Positions 34,779-44,057 of a DNA stretch of 64,000 bases are shown piece after piece. Position numbers and translations under genes: made by a program. The stretch spans positions 1 through 64,000 of the forward strand of contig JAVBQB010000003.1 of NCBI GenBank assembly GCA_031549265.1, written 5' to 3'. The stretch comes from JAVBQB01 sp031549265. Lineage in GTDB: Bacteria; Bacillota; Clostridia; Oscillospirales; JAVBQB01. Position 1 is the first letter of the stretch. Each line of letters starts with the position of its first letter. Below the pieces are notes generated by a model, which saw only the letters and a list, made by a program, of their open reading frames with translations, did no database searches and was not told the DNA's origin.

Positions 34779-35900
34779 TTACTTCATCGCGTTTTTCAGC
34801 GCGGCATGGATGCCCTCGTATGTCTGCGGGCCTTGCAGTACGGACGTTATCACACCGTTTTTGTCAATAACGTATGTTATTGGGATAAATGCGATCTGAT
34901 ACGCGAGGCTCGCTTCATTATCATTTTCTATCGCGGCGGTGAAGTTATATCCGTTGTCCTTCACAAAGCCGGACACGATATCCAGACTCTCGCCGCCCAC
35001 CCCGATTATGAGGAACTCAACATCGCCGCTAAACTCACCGATCGCCTTTTGAATATCCCCACGCTCGGAGACGCAGGAGGGACACCATGTCGCCCAGAAA
35101 TTGAGGAATATCGGTTTGCCCTTGAAGTCGGACAGCTTCTTGACGCTGCCGTCGGCCTGCGTGAAGCTGAAATCGGGCGCGCGGTTGTCGGCGTTGATCC
35201 CGACCGGGAGGTCGACAGGAGGCTGTACCGCGCTGGTCAGCGCCATGTTGAGCCCGACATCCAGCGTGGACAGCACTCTGTCCCGGGTCAGCGCGCCCTG
35301 GCCGATCAGGACATTTACCAGCGGCTCGCCGATGCCCTTCTTCTTGGCCAGCAGGGAGTTATAGGAGAGCAGCACCATCTGGTCGCGCAGGAACGTCTGC
35401 TTCATCTCGGCGATCTGCTTGTCGCTGAGCAGATAGATGTTCTTTGCAAGCGTGTACGGGTCCTCCCATGTGAAATCGCCCGCGTCCTCGCTATATCCCA
35501 GCGCCCTGAGAACAAAAGTGCAGTATTGCTGGCCGTTGACGTCGGAAACGCCGTATTTATCCGGACTCATCCCCGTCGTCAGCTTGTTTGTGTACAGATA
35601 CGCGATATATGTGTCCGCCCATTTGGGCACGTCGGTAAACGGGTGCGCGCTCTTTCCCGCGTTGTAATCCGCTATGGCCTGCGCTTCCTTGCCCATCAGC
35701 CTTATAAGCATGACGGCGGCCTCCACCCTGGTCGCGGATCGGTCGAGCTCAAACCCGGTCGTGCCTCCGGCGAAAAGTCCGAGCGTTTTCAGCGTGTTTG
35801 CCTGGCTCGTGTGCTTCGGCGCGTAGGCCGACGCCGGCACGACAAATATCACCGAGACCGCCATTACGAGCGCGAGCAGTACGCAGCATCTTCTGGTCAT
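34779..35900 (-). CDS. Exported SLH-like/TlpA-like thioredoxin
   Basis: 373 residues. Signal peptide 1-25 (ending ASAYA). Residues 30-200 resemble S-layer homology repeats (TRVEAAVMLIRLMGKEAQA, FTDVPKWADTYIAYLYTNKL, TTGMSPDKYG). A C-terminal TlpA/ResA-like thioredoxin domain (about 232-373) begins APDFSFTQADGSVKKLSDFKGKP and carries the active site FWATWCPSCVSE (CPSC) with cis-Pro at FIPITYVID. It would be a cell-surface disulfide reductase or oxidase held in the wall. Last gene of an operon with a 4Fe-4S membrane protein and a CD1871A-like peptide, from which electrons could come. The joining of SLH-like and redoxin domains is unusual. Confidence 0.88.
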   Translation of the reverse strand: MTRRCCVLLALVMAVSVIFVVPASAYAPKHTSQANTLKTLGLFAGGTTGFELDRSATRVEAAVMLIRLMGKEAQAIADYNAGKSAHPFTDVPKWADTYIAYLYTNKLTTGMSPDKYGVSDVNGQQYCTFVLRALGYSEDAGDFTWEDPYTLAKNIYLLSDKQIAEMKQTFLRDQMVLLSYNSLLAKKKGIGEPLVNVLIGQGALTRDRVLSTLDVGLNMALTSAVQPPVDLPVGINADNRAPDFSFTQADGSVKKLSDFKGKPIFLNFWATWCPSCVSERGDIQKAIGEFSGDVEFLIIGVGGESLDIVSGFVKDNGYNFTAAIENDNEASLAYQIAFIPITYVIDKNGVITSVLQGPQTYEGIHAALKNAMK

Positions 35901-35944
35901 AAAATATCACTCCAATCTGACTGGCCTGATCACTGATTATATCT

Positions 35945-36805
35945 TCACTTGCCTGATCTTACAGAATTCTTTGCGGAGTTTGTCCAAGGCATCAGTCCGC
36001 GCTTTTTGATCGCGCCGCAGGGGCAGTCGGGCGCGCACTTTCCGCATCTCATACATTCGGAATCATTGACAATTTTAACGTCGAGCAAGCAGGACGACGC
36101 GCACTTGCCGCAGCGGCTGCATTTGTCCCCATCCAGCCGGACGCCGAAGATCGCGACCCGGTTAAACAGCGAATAAATCGCGCCGAGCGGGCAGATAAAC
36201 CTGCAAAACGGACGGAACATCAGCACCGACGCGAGCACCGTCACAGCCAGTATCGCGGCCTTCAACGCGAACAGCCAGCCGAGCGTTGCCTGGAGTCCCG
36301 GGTTCGCGGCCAGCAGCGGCAGTCCTGCCTCCAGCGTTCCCGCTGGGCAGATGTACGCGCAAAACGCGGGCACGCCGACGCCGTTTGTGAAAAGGAACAT
36401 CAGCGGCAGCGCGAGGACGAACACGGCGAGGACTGCGTATTTCAGTTTGGAGAGTTTTCGCGTCAGGCCGCTCTTTCCGAGCTTGGGCGACGGTATTTTG
36501 TAAAGCAGCTCCTGAATAAATCCGAACGGGCACACCCAGCCGCACACGGCCCGGCCCGCCAGCGCGCCCACAAACATCAGAACGCCGACCACGTAAAACG
36601 AGAATAGGAACTGAATATTGGATACTACCGCCTGCAAAGCGCCGATCGGGCACGAGCCCAGAGCGCCGGGACAGGAATAGCAGTTGAGCCCCGGGACGCA
36701 GACCGCCTTTAGCGGCCCCCGGTAGAGCTTGCCGGATATGAACCCGGTGACGTGAGCGTTCATGACAATCGCCGACACCAGACCCGTTATATATCGCTTA
36801 ACCAA
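35945..36805 (-). CDS. NapH/MauN-like 4Fe-4S membrane protein
   Basis: 286 residues from TTG at 36805, overlapping the CD1871A-like gene by 8 bp. About five membrane helices with cysteine clusters in loops: CVPGLNCYSCPGALGSCPIG, CGWVCPFGF, CAYICPAG, CRFICPLG, and a C-terminal two-cluster ferredoxin, CSRCGKCASSCLLDVK and CMRCGKCAPDCPCGA. This is the NapH/NosR-type fold that carries electrons across or along the membrane. In the operon it sits between the small CxxC peptide and the exported thioredoxin, suggesting a reductant route to the outside. Physiological partners are inferred from gene order. Confidence 0.9.
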   Translation of the reverse strand: MVKRYITGLVSAIVMNAHVTGFISGKLYRGPLKAVCVPGLNCYSCPGALGSCPIGALQAVVSNIQFLFSFYVVGVLMFVGALAGRAVCGWVCPFGFIQELLYKIPSPKLGKSGLTRKLSKLKYAVLAVFVLALPLMFLFTNGVGVPAFCAYICPAGTLEAGLPLLAANPGLQATLGWLFALKAAILAVTVLASVLMFRPFCRFICPLGAIYSLFNRVAIFGVRLDGDKCSRCGKCASSCLLDVKIVNDSECMRCGKCAPDCPCGAIKKRGLMPWTNSAKNSVRSGK

Positions 36806-36941
36806 TACCGATGCACTCCAGACAGACGGTTATTGACTTCCGTAGCACGTCCGCGGCCTCTCCGCGCAGCACTCCGAACAGAATGAACGCCGCCGAGGCA
36901 ATCAGCATCAAAACCGCGGGCAAATTTGATCTCTTAATCAC
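36798..36941 (-). CDS. CD1871A-family small CXXC-motif membrane peptide
   Basis: 47 residues from GTG at 36941 (AGGGAG about 12 bases upstream). One membrane helix (PAVLMLIASAAFILFGVLRG), then EAADVLRKSITVCLECIGIG with the characteristic CLEC motif at the very C-terminus. This matches the CD1871A-type peptides found before 4Fe-4S membrane protein and thioredoxin genes in Clostridia. The longer frame upstream (to 37076) contains no such features and runs across the promoter. Role unknown; perhaps a redox-active partner of the 4Fe-4S protein. Confidence 0.85.
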   Translation of the reverse strand: MIKRSNLPAVLMLIASAAFILFGVLRGEAADVLRKSITVCLECIGIG

Positions 36942-37034
36942 GTTAATCCGCAGCTCCCTGTCGGTTATTTGGCGACGTTGACGGTTGCGGCTCGCCGGAA
37001 AATTTGTGGCGCTGACCGTGACCGCTTTTGTACT

Positions 37035-37063
37035 ACAGTACAGTTTTTGAGCCCGAAAGTCAA
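37035..37063 (-). promoter_or_regulatory. Promoter of the CD1871A/4Fe-4S/thioredoxin operon
   Basis: Minus strand TTGACT (37063-37058), 17-bp spacer, TACTGT (37040-37035); start near 37028. Confidence 0.7.
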
Positions 37064-37324
37064 GGTATCCGGCCAATTACGGCAGAGATTGACAAGAGGC
37101 GCATCCCCGGCTTGCCTGATTCCCAACAAATTTTGTGGGAATATGCGGCTTTAGATTCCGCCGCAATATATCGATATTATTATTGGATTGCTAACAATTG
37201 TCCCAGTTTTATTTGTGATTTAATGCCGTTACAGCAATAATTCAATACTTATTTGTCGCCAATCTGGAGCCCGCAAAAAAACTACCCGCTATTATCCGTA
37301 TAGGTAGTATCAATTTGGCAAGAC

Positions 37325-37353
37325 TTGTTGTAAAATCTAAGCTGTGAGATAAT
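37325..37353 (+). promoter_or_regulatory. Possible promoter of the CAP lipoprotein gene
   Basis: TTGTTG (37325-37330), 17-bp spacer, GATAAT (37348-37353). About 120 bp before the ATG. The rest of the 260-bp region between the two divergent promoters holds nothing I recognise. Confidence 0.5.
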
Positions 37354-37476
37354 GCGCGGTTCGCGGTAACGGACGCCGCCCGGCAGTCAGCCGGTGTTTT
37401 TTTCCGATTGCCCGCGCTCTGTTCTATTTCCGGTGAACCGGAAGTATACTGTTCCCGAAAGAAGTGTGAGTTTTCC

Positions 37477-38073
37477 ATGATTAGAAAGAGTATTCTGGCG
37501 GCCGCGCTGGTGCTGGCGATATCCGCCGCGCTGCTGACCGGCTGTTCGGGCGCCGAACCTTCGATCAACGACGCCATTCCCCCGGTTGAGCACCTGGCTC
37601 CCGACAGCGCGGGCTCCGAGACGATCACCGAGCCCGATTCCCCGCTCGCGCCCGAGCCCTCGCCGAGCGACGAGCTGCGGTCTGTCGCCGTGGAGATATG
37701 GAACCTCAGCAACGCCGAACGCGCCAAGGCCGGACTCGAACCCTTCCAGTGGAACGAGACGCTCTATCAGGCCGCCTGCGAACGCGCCGGCGAGCTGCCG
37801 GTCAAATTCGGCCACGCACGGCCGGACGGCTCCGAGTTCTGGTCGGTTCTCGTTGAGCACGAGCTCGCCTTTTCATCCGCCGGAGAAAATATCGCGATGG
37901 GGCACGACTCCGCCGCGAAAATAGTCGAAGCCTGGATGAATTCGCCCGGGCACAAGGCCAATATCCTCGGCAACTTCAAGGCGCTCGCCCCCGCCGTGGT
38001 TAAATGCCCGGACGACAGCAAGTACAGGGGCTACGCGTCGGTTCAGCTGTTCTATACTCCCCAGTCTCAGTAA
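37477..38073 (+). CDS. CAP-domain (SCP/PR1-like) lipoprotein
   Basis: 198 residues from ATG at 37477. Signal peptide with lipobox LLTGC (lipid-anchored Cys about 24), an acidic/Pro-rich linker, then a CAP domain (about 75-195): WNLSNAERAKAGLEPFQWN, the metal-site-type FGHARPDGSEFWS, GENIA and MNSPGHKANIL, the standard YkwD-like motifs. Surface-exposed; the biochemical role of bacterial CAP proteins is mostly unknown. Alone between a probable promoter and a strong terminator. Confidence 0.92.
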   Translation: MIRKSILAAALVLAISAALLTGCSGAEPSINDAIPPVEHLAPDSAGSETITEPDSPLAPEPSPSDELRSVAVEIWNLSNAERAKAGLEPFQWNETLYQAACERAGELPVKFGHARPDGSEFWSVLVEHELAFSSAGENIAMGHDSAAKIVEAWMNSPGHKANILGNFKALAPAVVKCPDDSKYRGYASVQLFYTPQSQ

Positions 38074-38078
38074 TTTTT

Positions 38079-38120
38079 GCGGCGGCGCCCGCCGGTACGG
38101 GCCCCGCCGCTGTTTTTTTT
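38079..38120 (+). terminator. Terminator after the CAP lipoprotein
   Basis: GCGGCGG (38079-38085) pairs with CCGCCGC (38104-38110), followed by TGTTTTTTTT. Confidence 0.85.
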
Positions 38121-38189
38121 CATATTGCAGTGGTAAGCCAGGCATCCACGTGATAAAATACTACAATTATATTATTTGCGAGGCTGTTT

Positions 38190-39461
38190 ATGAGCGTACA
38201 TGTTATCGAAGAGGCCAAACGGTGCCTGAGCTGCAAGAATCCCAAATGCGTCCAGGGTTGCCCGGTCGCGACACCTATCCCCGAGGTCATCTCACTCCTG
38301 CTGGAGAGCAAAATCGAGGACGCGGGCAAGCTCCTGTTCGACAACAACCCGCTGTCGCTGGTCTGCTGCCACGTCTGCCCTCAGGAGAGCCAATGCGAGG
38401 GTAAATGTATTCTGGGCAAAAAGGGCAAGTCGGTCAACATCAGCGCGATCGAGGAGTACATCTCCGACTATTACCTTAACATACTGAAGCCGGAGCCCTC
38501 CAAAAAAACAAAGGGGAAGGTGGCCATCGTCGGCTCGGGCCCCGCCGGGATCACTATCGCGTTTATGCTGTCCAAAATGGACTACGACATTACGATTTTC
38601 GAAGGCCATGAGCTGATCGGCGGCGTACTACGCTATGGCATTCCGGAGTTCCGGCTGCCCAAGAGCATTCTCGACCGGCTGATGGAGGCGCTGCTCGCTT
38701 CAGGCGTAAAGATCAGGCCGAACACGTCCATCGGCACCGTGCTGAGCGTTGACGACCTCTTCCGCGACGGCTTTCTCGCCATCTTCCTCGGCACCGGAGT
38801 CTGGCGGCCGCGCAAGCTGAACATCAAGGGTGAGAGCCTGGGTCACGTCCACTTCGCCATCGATTACCTGCGCAACCCCTCCGTGTACCGGCTGGGCAAG
38901 CGGCTCGCCGTCATCGGCGCGGGCAACGTCGCCATGGACGCGGCGCGGACGGCCTTCCGCAACGGCGTGCGCGAGGTATTTATCGTCTACGGCAAGGGAG
39001 AGGAAAACATGGTCGCGAGCCAGCTTGAGCTGGAATACGCCAAGATCGACGGTGTCCGTCTGTTGTGCTATAAAGTCCCGCTCGAGATTGTCGACGACGG
39101 GATCATTCTGGCCGACTCCGAGGTTTATACCAGAGAAGACGGGTCGCTAGGCAACCGCGCGGTTCCCGGCACGGAGGAACTGTTCCCGGCCGATTCGGTT
39201 ATCGTCGCGATCAGCCAGGGCCCCCGGTCGGTGATCGTTGACAGCACCAAGGGCATCGAAATCAAGGACAGCGGACTTGTTGCGACCGACGAATCCGGCC
39301 GAACCACGCGCGACGGTGTCTTCGCCTCGGGCGATGTCGTCACCGGCGCGAAAACGGTGGTCAGCGCGGTCAACGTGTCGCGTAAGGTCGCCGAAGCGAT
39401 CGACCGTTATATTACCGAGAAATATGGCGACAATGCCCAAAAAGGGCAAAATATCACTTGA
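38190..39461 (+). CDS. FAD-dependent NAD(P)H oxidoreductase (GltD/glutamate synthase small-subunit-like)
   Basis: 423 residues. N-terminal Fer4_20-type 4Fe-4S region with CLSCKNPKCVQGCPV and CCHVCPQESQCEGKC; FAD-binding GSGPAGITIAF (about 112-122); ALLASGVKI and YGIPEFRLPK; NAD(P)-binding GAGNVAMDAARTA (about 248). This is the glutamate synthase beta-subunit fold shared with NfnL, SudA and PreT. A glutamate synthase large subunit is not nearby, so a stand-alone electron-transfer enzyme (for example with ferredoxin or a dehydrogenase elsewhere) is as likely as glutamate synthesis. Two iron-sulfur clusters expected. Cytoplasmic. Confidence 0.88.
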   Translation: MSVHVIEEAKRCLSCKNPKCVQGCPVATPIPEVISLLLESKIEDAGKLLFDNNPLSLVCCHVCPQESQCEGKCILGKKGKSVNISAIEEYISDYYLNILKPEPSKKTKGKVAIVGSGPAGITIAFMLSKMDYDITIFEGHELIGGVLRYGIPEFRLPKSILDRLMEALLASGVKIRPNTSIGTVLSVDDLFRDGFLAIFLGTGVWRPRKLNIKGESLGHVHFAIDYLRNPSVYRLGKRLAVIGAGNVAMDAARTAFRNGVREVFIVYGKGEENMVASQLELEYAKIDGVRLLCYKVPLEIVDDGIILADSEVYTREDGSLGNRAVPGTEELFPADSVIVAISQGPRSVIVDSTKGIEIKDSGLVATDESGRTTRDGVFASGDVVTGAKTVVSAVNVSRKVAEAIDRYITEKYGDNAQKGQNIT

Positions 39462-39487
39462 TATTTGCGGGGTTTGGAGATATTATT
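39459..39487 (+). promoter_or_regulatory. Promoter of the DUF6506-like gene
   Basis: TTGATA (39459-39464), overlapping the preceding stop codon, 17-bp spacer, TATTAT (39482-39487). Confidence 0.65.
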
Positions 39488-39540
39488 ATACCTATGGACA
39501 GTACCGTGTCGAACCGAATACTAACGAGAGAGGGTTTATT

Positions 39541-39849
39541 ATGAAAAAGAAATTTGCCCACCTGCTGATCGGCGGATGCTTTGACCCCGCGGCTCACAAG
39601 GCTTGCTTTTCGAACGCGTCGATGGAAACGCACGTATTCACCGTCAAGGACGTCGACGAGGCGAAGGCCTGCGTGCTGAAATGTCTGGACGAGGGCTTCG
39701 GCGCCATTGATCTCTGCGGCGGATTCGGCCCCGACCTCACCCGCGAGCTTATCGAACTGACCAAGGGCAAAATCGCTTTCGGATACGTCGTCCGTTTCCC
39801 CGAACAGGAAGCTCAGTACATGGACTTCTTCTCCGACTTCGGCAGTTAA
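39541..39849 (+). CDS. DUF6506-like small protein
   Basis: 102 residues from ATG 39541 (GAGAGAGGG upstream). Alpha/beta fold pattern with VFTVKDVDEAKACVLKCLDEG, IDLCGGFGPDLTREL and GKIAFGYVVRFPEQEAQ. The central I-D/E-L-C-G-G-F motif is typical of a short uncharacterised family often labelled DUF6506. No signal peptide. Own promoter and own strong terminator, so probably a monocistronic gene. Function unknown; the conserved Cys-Gly-Gly could bind a ligand or metal. Confidence 0.75.
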   Translation: MKKKFAHLLIGGCFDPAAHKACFSNASMETHVFTVKDVDEAKACVLKCLDEGFGAIDLCGGFGPDLTRELIELTKGKIAFGYVVRFPEQEAQYMDFFSDFGS

Positions 39850-39871
39850 ACATAACGAAAACTTGCGTAAA

Positions 39872-39903
39872 CAAGGCGCGCCGGCCAGATCCGGCGCGCC
39901 TTG
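39872..39903 (+). terminator. Terminator after the DUF6506-like gene
   Basis: CAAGGCGCGCCGG (39872-39884) pairs perfectly with 39891-39903; loop of six; TATTTTTGTTT follows. A 13-bp GC-rich stem. Confidence 0.9.
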
Positions 39904-39994
39904 TATTTTTGTTTGAGCAAGCTGTGTGGCCGATGCGCTGAAACGAGGGAATCGGTTCGCGTTGGCGGCTGGGCTGCTTGTTCAGCCCATATCT

Positions 39995-42900
39995 TTACTT
40001 TATATATTTTGTCAGCCTGTCCATTAAGTCGCCGACGTCAATCGGCTTACCGATGTGGTCGTTCATGCCGGATTCCAGGCACCGCTCTATATCCTCTTTA
40101 AATACGTTCGCGGTCATTGCGACAATGGCGATGGTCGAGGCTTCGGGCACATCCAGCGCGCGGATCTGGCGCGTGGCCTCCAGCCCGTCGACTTCGGGCA
40201 TCTGGACGTCCATCAGTATCATGCAATACTTCGAGGGGTTGGCGCTGAACAGCTCTACCGCTTCCCTGCCGTTCACCGCGCAGTCGATGGCAAGCTCGGT
40301 CTCCTCCAGGATGGTCATGGCGATTTCGCGGTTGATGTCCACATCCTCGGCGAGGATAACGCTCTTGCCGGGGAAACGCGGCGTGCCCACTTCCAGCTCT
40401 TCGGACATATCCTCCAGCTTTTCCAGCTCATGCTCGCCGAAATACCTGTTAATGCAGTCCATAATCATTGACGGGAGCAACGGTTTCGCAATGAAGCCGG
40501 AGATTCCGGCTTTTTGCGCTTCTTCGGCGATTTCCGACCACTGCGCTCCAGAGATAAGTACCATAACGGTCTCGTCCGGCACGATTTTCTTAAGTGTTGC
40601 GGCAAGTTCGATGCCATCCATGCCGGGTAGCATCCAGTCAATCAAAATCATGTCGAACGGCCGCGCGGCATCGCCGACCATCTTGATCGCCTCTTCGCCG
40701 CTAGCCGCGAGCTTACAGTCAACGTGGAGCTCGCCCATAATCTTCGCGATATAGTCGAGCGTTTCAAGTGAATCGTCAACCGCCAGCACGTTGATCGAGT
40801 CGCTCGCCAGCACGTCCTTGAAGATGTCCAGCATTGGCTCGCTGCCCTTTTTGGCCTTGAACGTGAACGAGAATTTCGCGCCCTTGCCGAGCTCCGACTC
40901 AATCCAGATTTTGCCGCCCATCAGCTCGACGATGCGTTTGGAAATCGCGAGGCCGAGCCCCGTCCCGCCGAACTTGCGCGCAATGCTGCCGTCGGCCTGC
41001 TCGAAAGAGTTGAACAGCTTTGCCTGCTGCTCCTTGGATATGCCGATTCCAGTGTCCACAACCTCCACCTGGATGGTGAATACGTCGTCTTCCTCGTCCA
41101 GCACCTTTACATAAAGGCCGATCGAGCCGTGTTCGGGCGTGAACTTGACGGAATTTGTCAGCAGGTTGGTCACGATCTGCGCGAGTCGCTGCTCGTCTCC
41201 GTGAATATTGGTGGACAGCGCAGGATCGACGAAGAGGGACAGCTTCTGCGACTTTTCCTCCACCCTGAAGTTGACGACGTTCAGGACGTTCATCAGCATC
41301 TTGTCAAAGTTGAATTCATTGAACGACAGCTCGAATTTATTAGCCTCGATCTTGGACATGTCCAGAATATCGTTGATGACTCCAAGCAAATGGTTGGAGG
41401 CGTTGCCGATCTTCTCGAGGCAGTATTCCTTTTTGGCCGGGTCGGCGGTTCCGATGGCTATGTTAGTCATGCCGATGATCGCGTTCATGGGCGTGCGCAT
41501 CTCGTGGCTCATGCGCGAGAGGAATTCGCCCTTGGCGCGGCTGCCCTGTTCGGCGAGCTCCTTGGCCGCTATCAGCTCGGTTTGAAGCTGCCGGATCTCG
41601 GTGACGTCGGTGCAGATAGCGCCGATATCTCCGGTCGGCGTGGTAAAGACGGTCATCGCGTTACGGCGGATATCTCCGCCCTTGCGTATTACGTCGATTT
41701 CAAATTCGCTGACGCCTTTTTCCAGCACCTCGGGCAAGTGCTCGTTCATTAAGACATTCATCGACTCGTCGCTGAAAAAGATCTGGATGCCCTGGTTTTG
41801 AACTTCCTCGTCAGTATAGCCGCTGGATTTCCTGATCGCGGGGTTTACATAATTTATTTTGCCCTCGGTCGAAAGATAGGCGATAAAATGCGGGCACGAT
41901 TCGACGATGGCGATCAGGCGCTGCACCTGTATTTCAATATTTCCGCGCTTGATTACTCCCGACAGGACACTGGAGACAAACTCCGCGAGCGTGATTTCGC
42001 TCTCCGTCCATTCGGTATCGGCGTCCGGCTTCCAGCAGATGAGCGCCCCCCATATTATGTCGTCTACGAAGATGGGGAAGTATATGCTCGAGGATGTGCA
42101 CAGATCGTTATACGACAGAGTGTTCGCAATCCACTCCGATTCGTTGGTCATGTATTCCTTGGTATCGGTGACGGCGGCGTCCAGCGCACGCAGCGTGTCC
42201 GGCGTCAGCGCGACTTTGCGGTCGCAGTCGTCGCGTACCCTGGTTCCGGGGCTGGTCCACTCGTTGACGAACTCAAATTCGAGCTCGTCTCTGTTGAGCT
42301 GTACCATCGACATGCGGGAAGCGCCGATGAAAACGCCGACTTCCTCCAGCGCCTCGTCGATCATTTCGCTGACCGGTTTTCCCGATATGAATATCTGGCT
42401 TATTCTGGTCATCAGCGCCTGCTGCTTCAGACGCTTTTTCAGCTTGTTTTCGGCTTCCTTGATATCGGTAATGTCCACCGAGTGCTGGAGGTGCATCTTT
42501 TCTCCGGTATGCCAGTCGATGAGCCGGTCGGTGTTGCGGTAATAGCGGCCTGTGACCGAGTTGAGCTCCTCCCAGACGACGACGGCCGACGGATCCTCCT
42601 CCAGCTTTTTGCACGGGCAGAATTCGCACCGCTCGGTGAATCCGTCCTGCAGCACCTGCCAGCATATCGTATCCTCGCCGACGTCGCCTATCTCGAAGTG
42701 CCGCTTCATTTTGTCGTTAATAAAAAGGATTTTGTCGTCTCTTGGGTCAGAAACGTATAGATAGGCGTCCAATCCGTTGAGGATGTTCTCGATTACGCGC
42801 ATCGATTCCTTAATCCGCTTCTCGGCGTTGTAGCTGCTCACCAGGCGCGTCAGCATATCGCCGATCGCCTGCCGGAGCAAATGAAATTCGAGGTGCTTTT

Positions 42901-43897
42901 CCTCGCGGTCGACATTCGCGATCATATCGTCGCTGATATTCTCGATGTCGGCGTTCAGCCTGCGCATCGGGGCGAGGAATTTGCTGTTGAGCAGCAGGAA
43001 CAGCAGTACGAGGAACAAAAGCAGAGTGACGGTAAGTACCGACGTGGATATCACGATGAAGTTCCAGCCGTTTGAATAAAGCACCCTCGGCTGGTCAAAC
43101 TGAAGGATGACGCCGCGGTCGTTGCCGAGATTGCGCAGCTCGGTATTTAAGGTGACGTCGTTCGAGTCCTTTATTTCGTATGTCTCATAGTCTGAAATCG
43201 TCTCGGGATCGACTTCGACTATCTTGAAGTGCGACGTTTCGAGCTGTGTGAGCTCCCTGATCTGCTTTTCGCCGTATTTAACGATGAACGTGAACGTTCC
43301 GGACGGTTTTGAATCCTCCAGATTGGTTAGTATGGGCATTACGCAGAGCAGGTAGGACTGATCCTTTATGACGATAAACCCGAGGTCGCAGTCCGGCCCT
43401 TTTTCGGTATAGCCGGGCTCTCTTTTCAACTGGGTTTCGATTACCCCGGCAGCGAGCTCCGTGATCCTCTCGCTGACGCCGTCCGGAAAAGCTTCCCTTT
43501 CCTCCGCATTTCCATTGAATTTTGATGTTTTGAATAAGTCATTGCCGTTTAAATCTTTAATTACGCAATAGTCAACCTTATAGACCGCGAGCATGGTTCC
43601 GTCGGCCAGGTTGACGTCGGAAAACGTCGGGTTATTTCCGAGGGCGTAGTTATAGTTTTCGTCCCAGCTGGACCATGTCCGCGTGTTGGCGTAGAGGTTC
43701 TCCATTGTTTGATAGAGCGCGCCGTGCACCACCTTGCTTTGATTGCGCATATGGTCCCGCTCGGCCTGCTCCAGCATTCCGGACATAGTAAAAAGGAATA
43801 TGCCCACAAAAACGGCGATGCAAACAACTATCGACGCCCCGATTGTGGTCAGCATAAACGATCGCAGGGACCCCGGCTGCTTTTTGCTGCTCATCAT
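39995..43897 (-). CDS. Large hybrid histidine kinase: membrane sensor, PAS, GAF, PAS, kinase, two receivers
   Basis: 1,300 residues; start ATG-ATG at 43897 with AGAGGTG upstream, not the open frame to 43954. Membrane segment (about 17-40), extracellular domain (40-300), second membrane segment (about 300-325), HAMP-like linker, PAS domain with a cysteine cluster RCEFCPCKKL (about 445-535), GAF-like domain (about 545-700), PAS domain (about 705-785), HisKA (RMSHEMRTPMNAIIGM, His-798), HATPase (NLLTNSVKFTPEHG, DTGIGI, GGTGLGLAI), then two receivers, VLAVDDSLETLDYI/IDWMLPGMDG/AKPL and ILAEDVDINRE/MDVQMPEVDG/GKPID. All key residues are present. The many input domains imply integration of several signals; the Cys cluster hints at redox or metal sensing. 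Confidence 0.92.
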   Translation of the reverse strand: MMSSKKQPGSLRSFMLTTIGASIVVCIAVFVGIFLFTMSGMLEQAERDHMRNQSKVVHGALYQTMENLYANTRTWSSWDENYNYALGNNPTFSDVNLADGTMLAVYKVDYCVIKDLNGNDLFKTSKFNGNAEEREAFPDGVSERITELAAGVIETQLKREPGYTEKGPDCDLGFIVIKDQSYLLCVMPILTNLEDSKPSGTFTFIVKYGEKQIRELTQLETSHFKIVEVDPETISDYETYEIKDSNDVTLNTELRNLGNDRGVILQFDQPRVLYSNGWNFIVISTSVLTVTLLLFLVLLFLLLNSKFLAPMRRLNADIENISDDMIANVDREEKHLEFHLLRQAIGDMLTRLVSSYNAEKRIKESMRVIENILNGLDAYLYVSDPRDDKILFINDKMKRHFEIGDVGEDTICWQVLQDGFTERCEFCPCKKLEEDPSAVVVWEELNSVTGRYYRNTDRLIDWHTGEKMHLQHSVDITDIKEAENKLKKRLKQQALMTRISQIFISGKPVSEMIDEALEEVGVFIGASRMSMVQLNRDELEFEFVNEWTSPGTRVRDDCDRKVALTPDTLRALDAAVTDTKEYMTNESEWIANTLSYNDLCTSSSIYFPIFVDDIIWGALICWKPDADTEWTESEITLAEFVSSVLSGVIKRGNIEIQVQRLIAIVESCPHFIAYLSTEGKINYVNPAIRKSSGYTDEEVQNQGIQIFFSDESMNVLMNEHLPEVLEKGVSEFEIDVIRKGGDIRRNAMTVFTTPTGDIGAICTDVTEIRQLQTELIAAKELAEQGSRAKGEFLSRMSHEMRTPMNAIIGMTNIAIGTADPAKKEYCLEKIGNASNHLLGVINDILDMSKIEANKFELSFNEFNFDKMLMNVLNVVNFRVEEKSQKLSLFVDPALSTNIHGDEQRLAQIVTNLLTNSVKFTPEHGSIGLYVKVLDEEDDVFTIQVEVVDTGIGISKEQQAKLFNSFEQADGSIARKFGGTGLGLAISKRIVELMGGKIWIESELGKGAKFSFTFKAKKGSEPMLDIFKDVLASDSINVLAVDDSLETLDYIAKIMGELHVDCKLAASGEEAIKMVGDAARPFDMILIDWMLPGMDGIELAATLKKIVPDETVMVLISGAQWSEIAEEAQKAGISGFIAKPLLPSMIMDCINRYFGEHELEKLEDMSEELEVGTPRFPGKSVILAEDVDINREIAMTILEETELAIDCAVNGREAVELFSANPSKYCMILMDVQMPEVDGLEATRQIRALDVPEASTIAIVAMTANVFKEDIERCLESGMNDHIGKPIDVGDLMDRLTKYIK

Positions 43898-43945
43898 TAA
43901 ATACACCTCTATGCCCGCGTTTACAACACTGCAGATATACATTGT

Positions 43946-43974
43946 ATTATACATGATCCGCTTTTGCTTTGCAA
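43946..43974 (-). promoter_or_regulatory. Promoter of the large hybrid kinase
   Basis: Minus strand TTGCAA (43974-43969), 17-bp spacer, TATAAT (43951-43946); start near 43939. Confidence 0.8.
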
Positions 43975-44057
43975 TATAGTTAGGTTTACTTCAACCAGAG
44001 CCACCCACAAGGGGTTCACCTGCCGTATTTGTTGTCGCGTCATGACAATTGACTATA

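Noticed and set aside
34695..35936. Plus-strand open frame of 413 codons opposite the thioredoxin gene
   Set aside because: Opposite an exported protein with a clear signal peptide and thioredoxin motif; no Shine-Dalgarno site.
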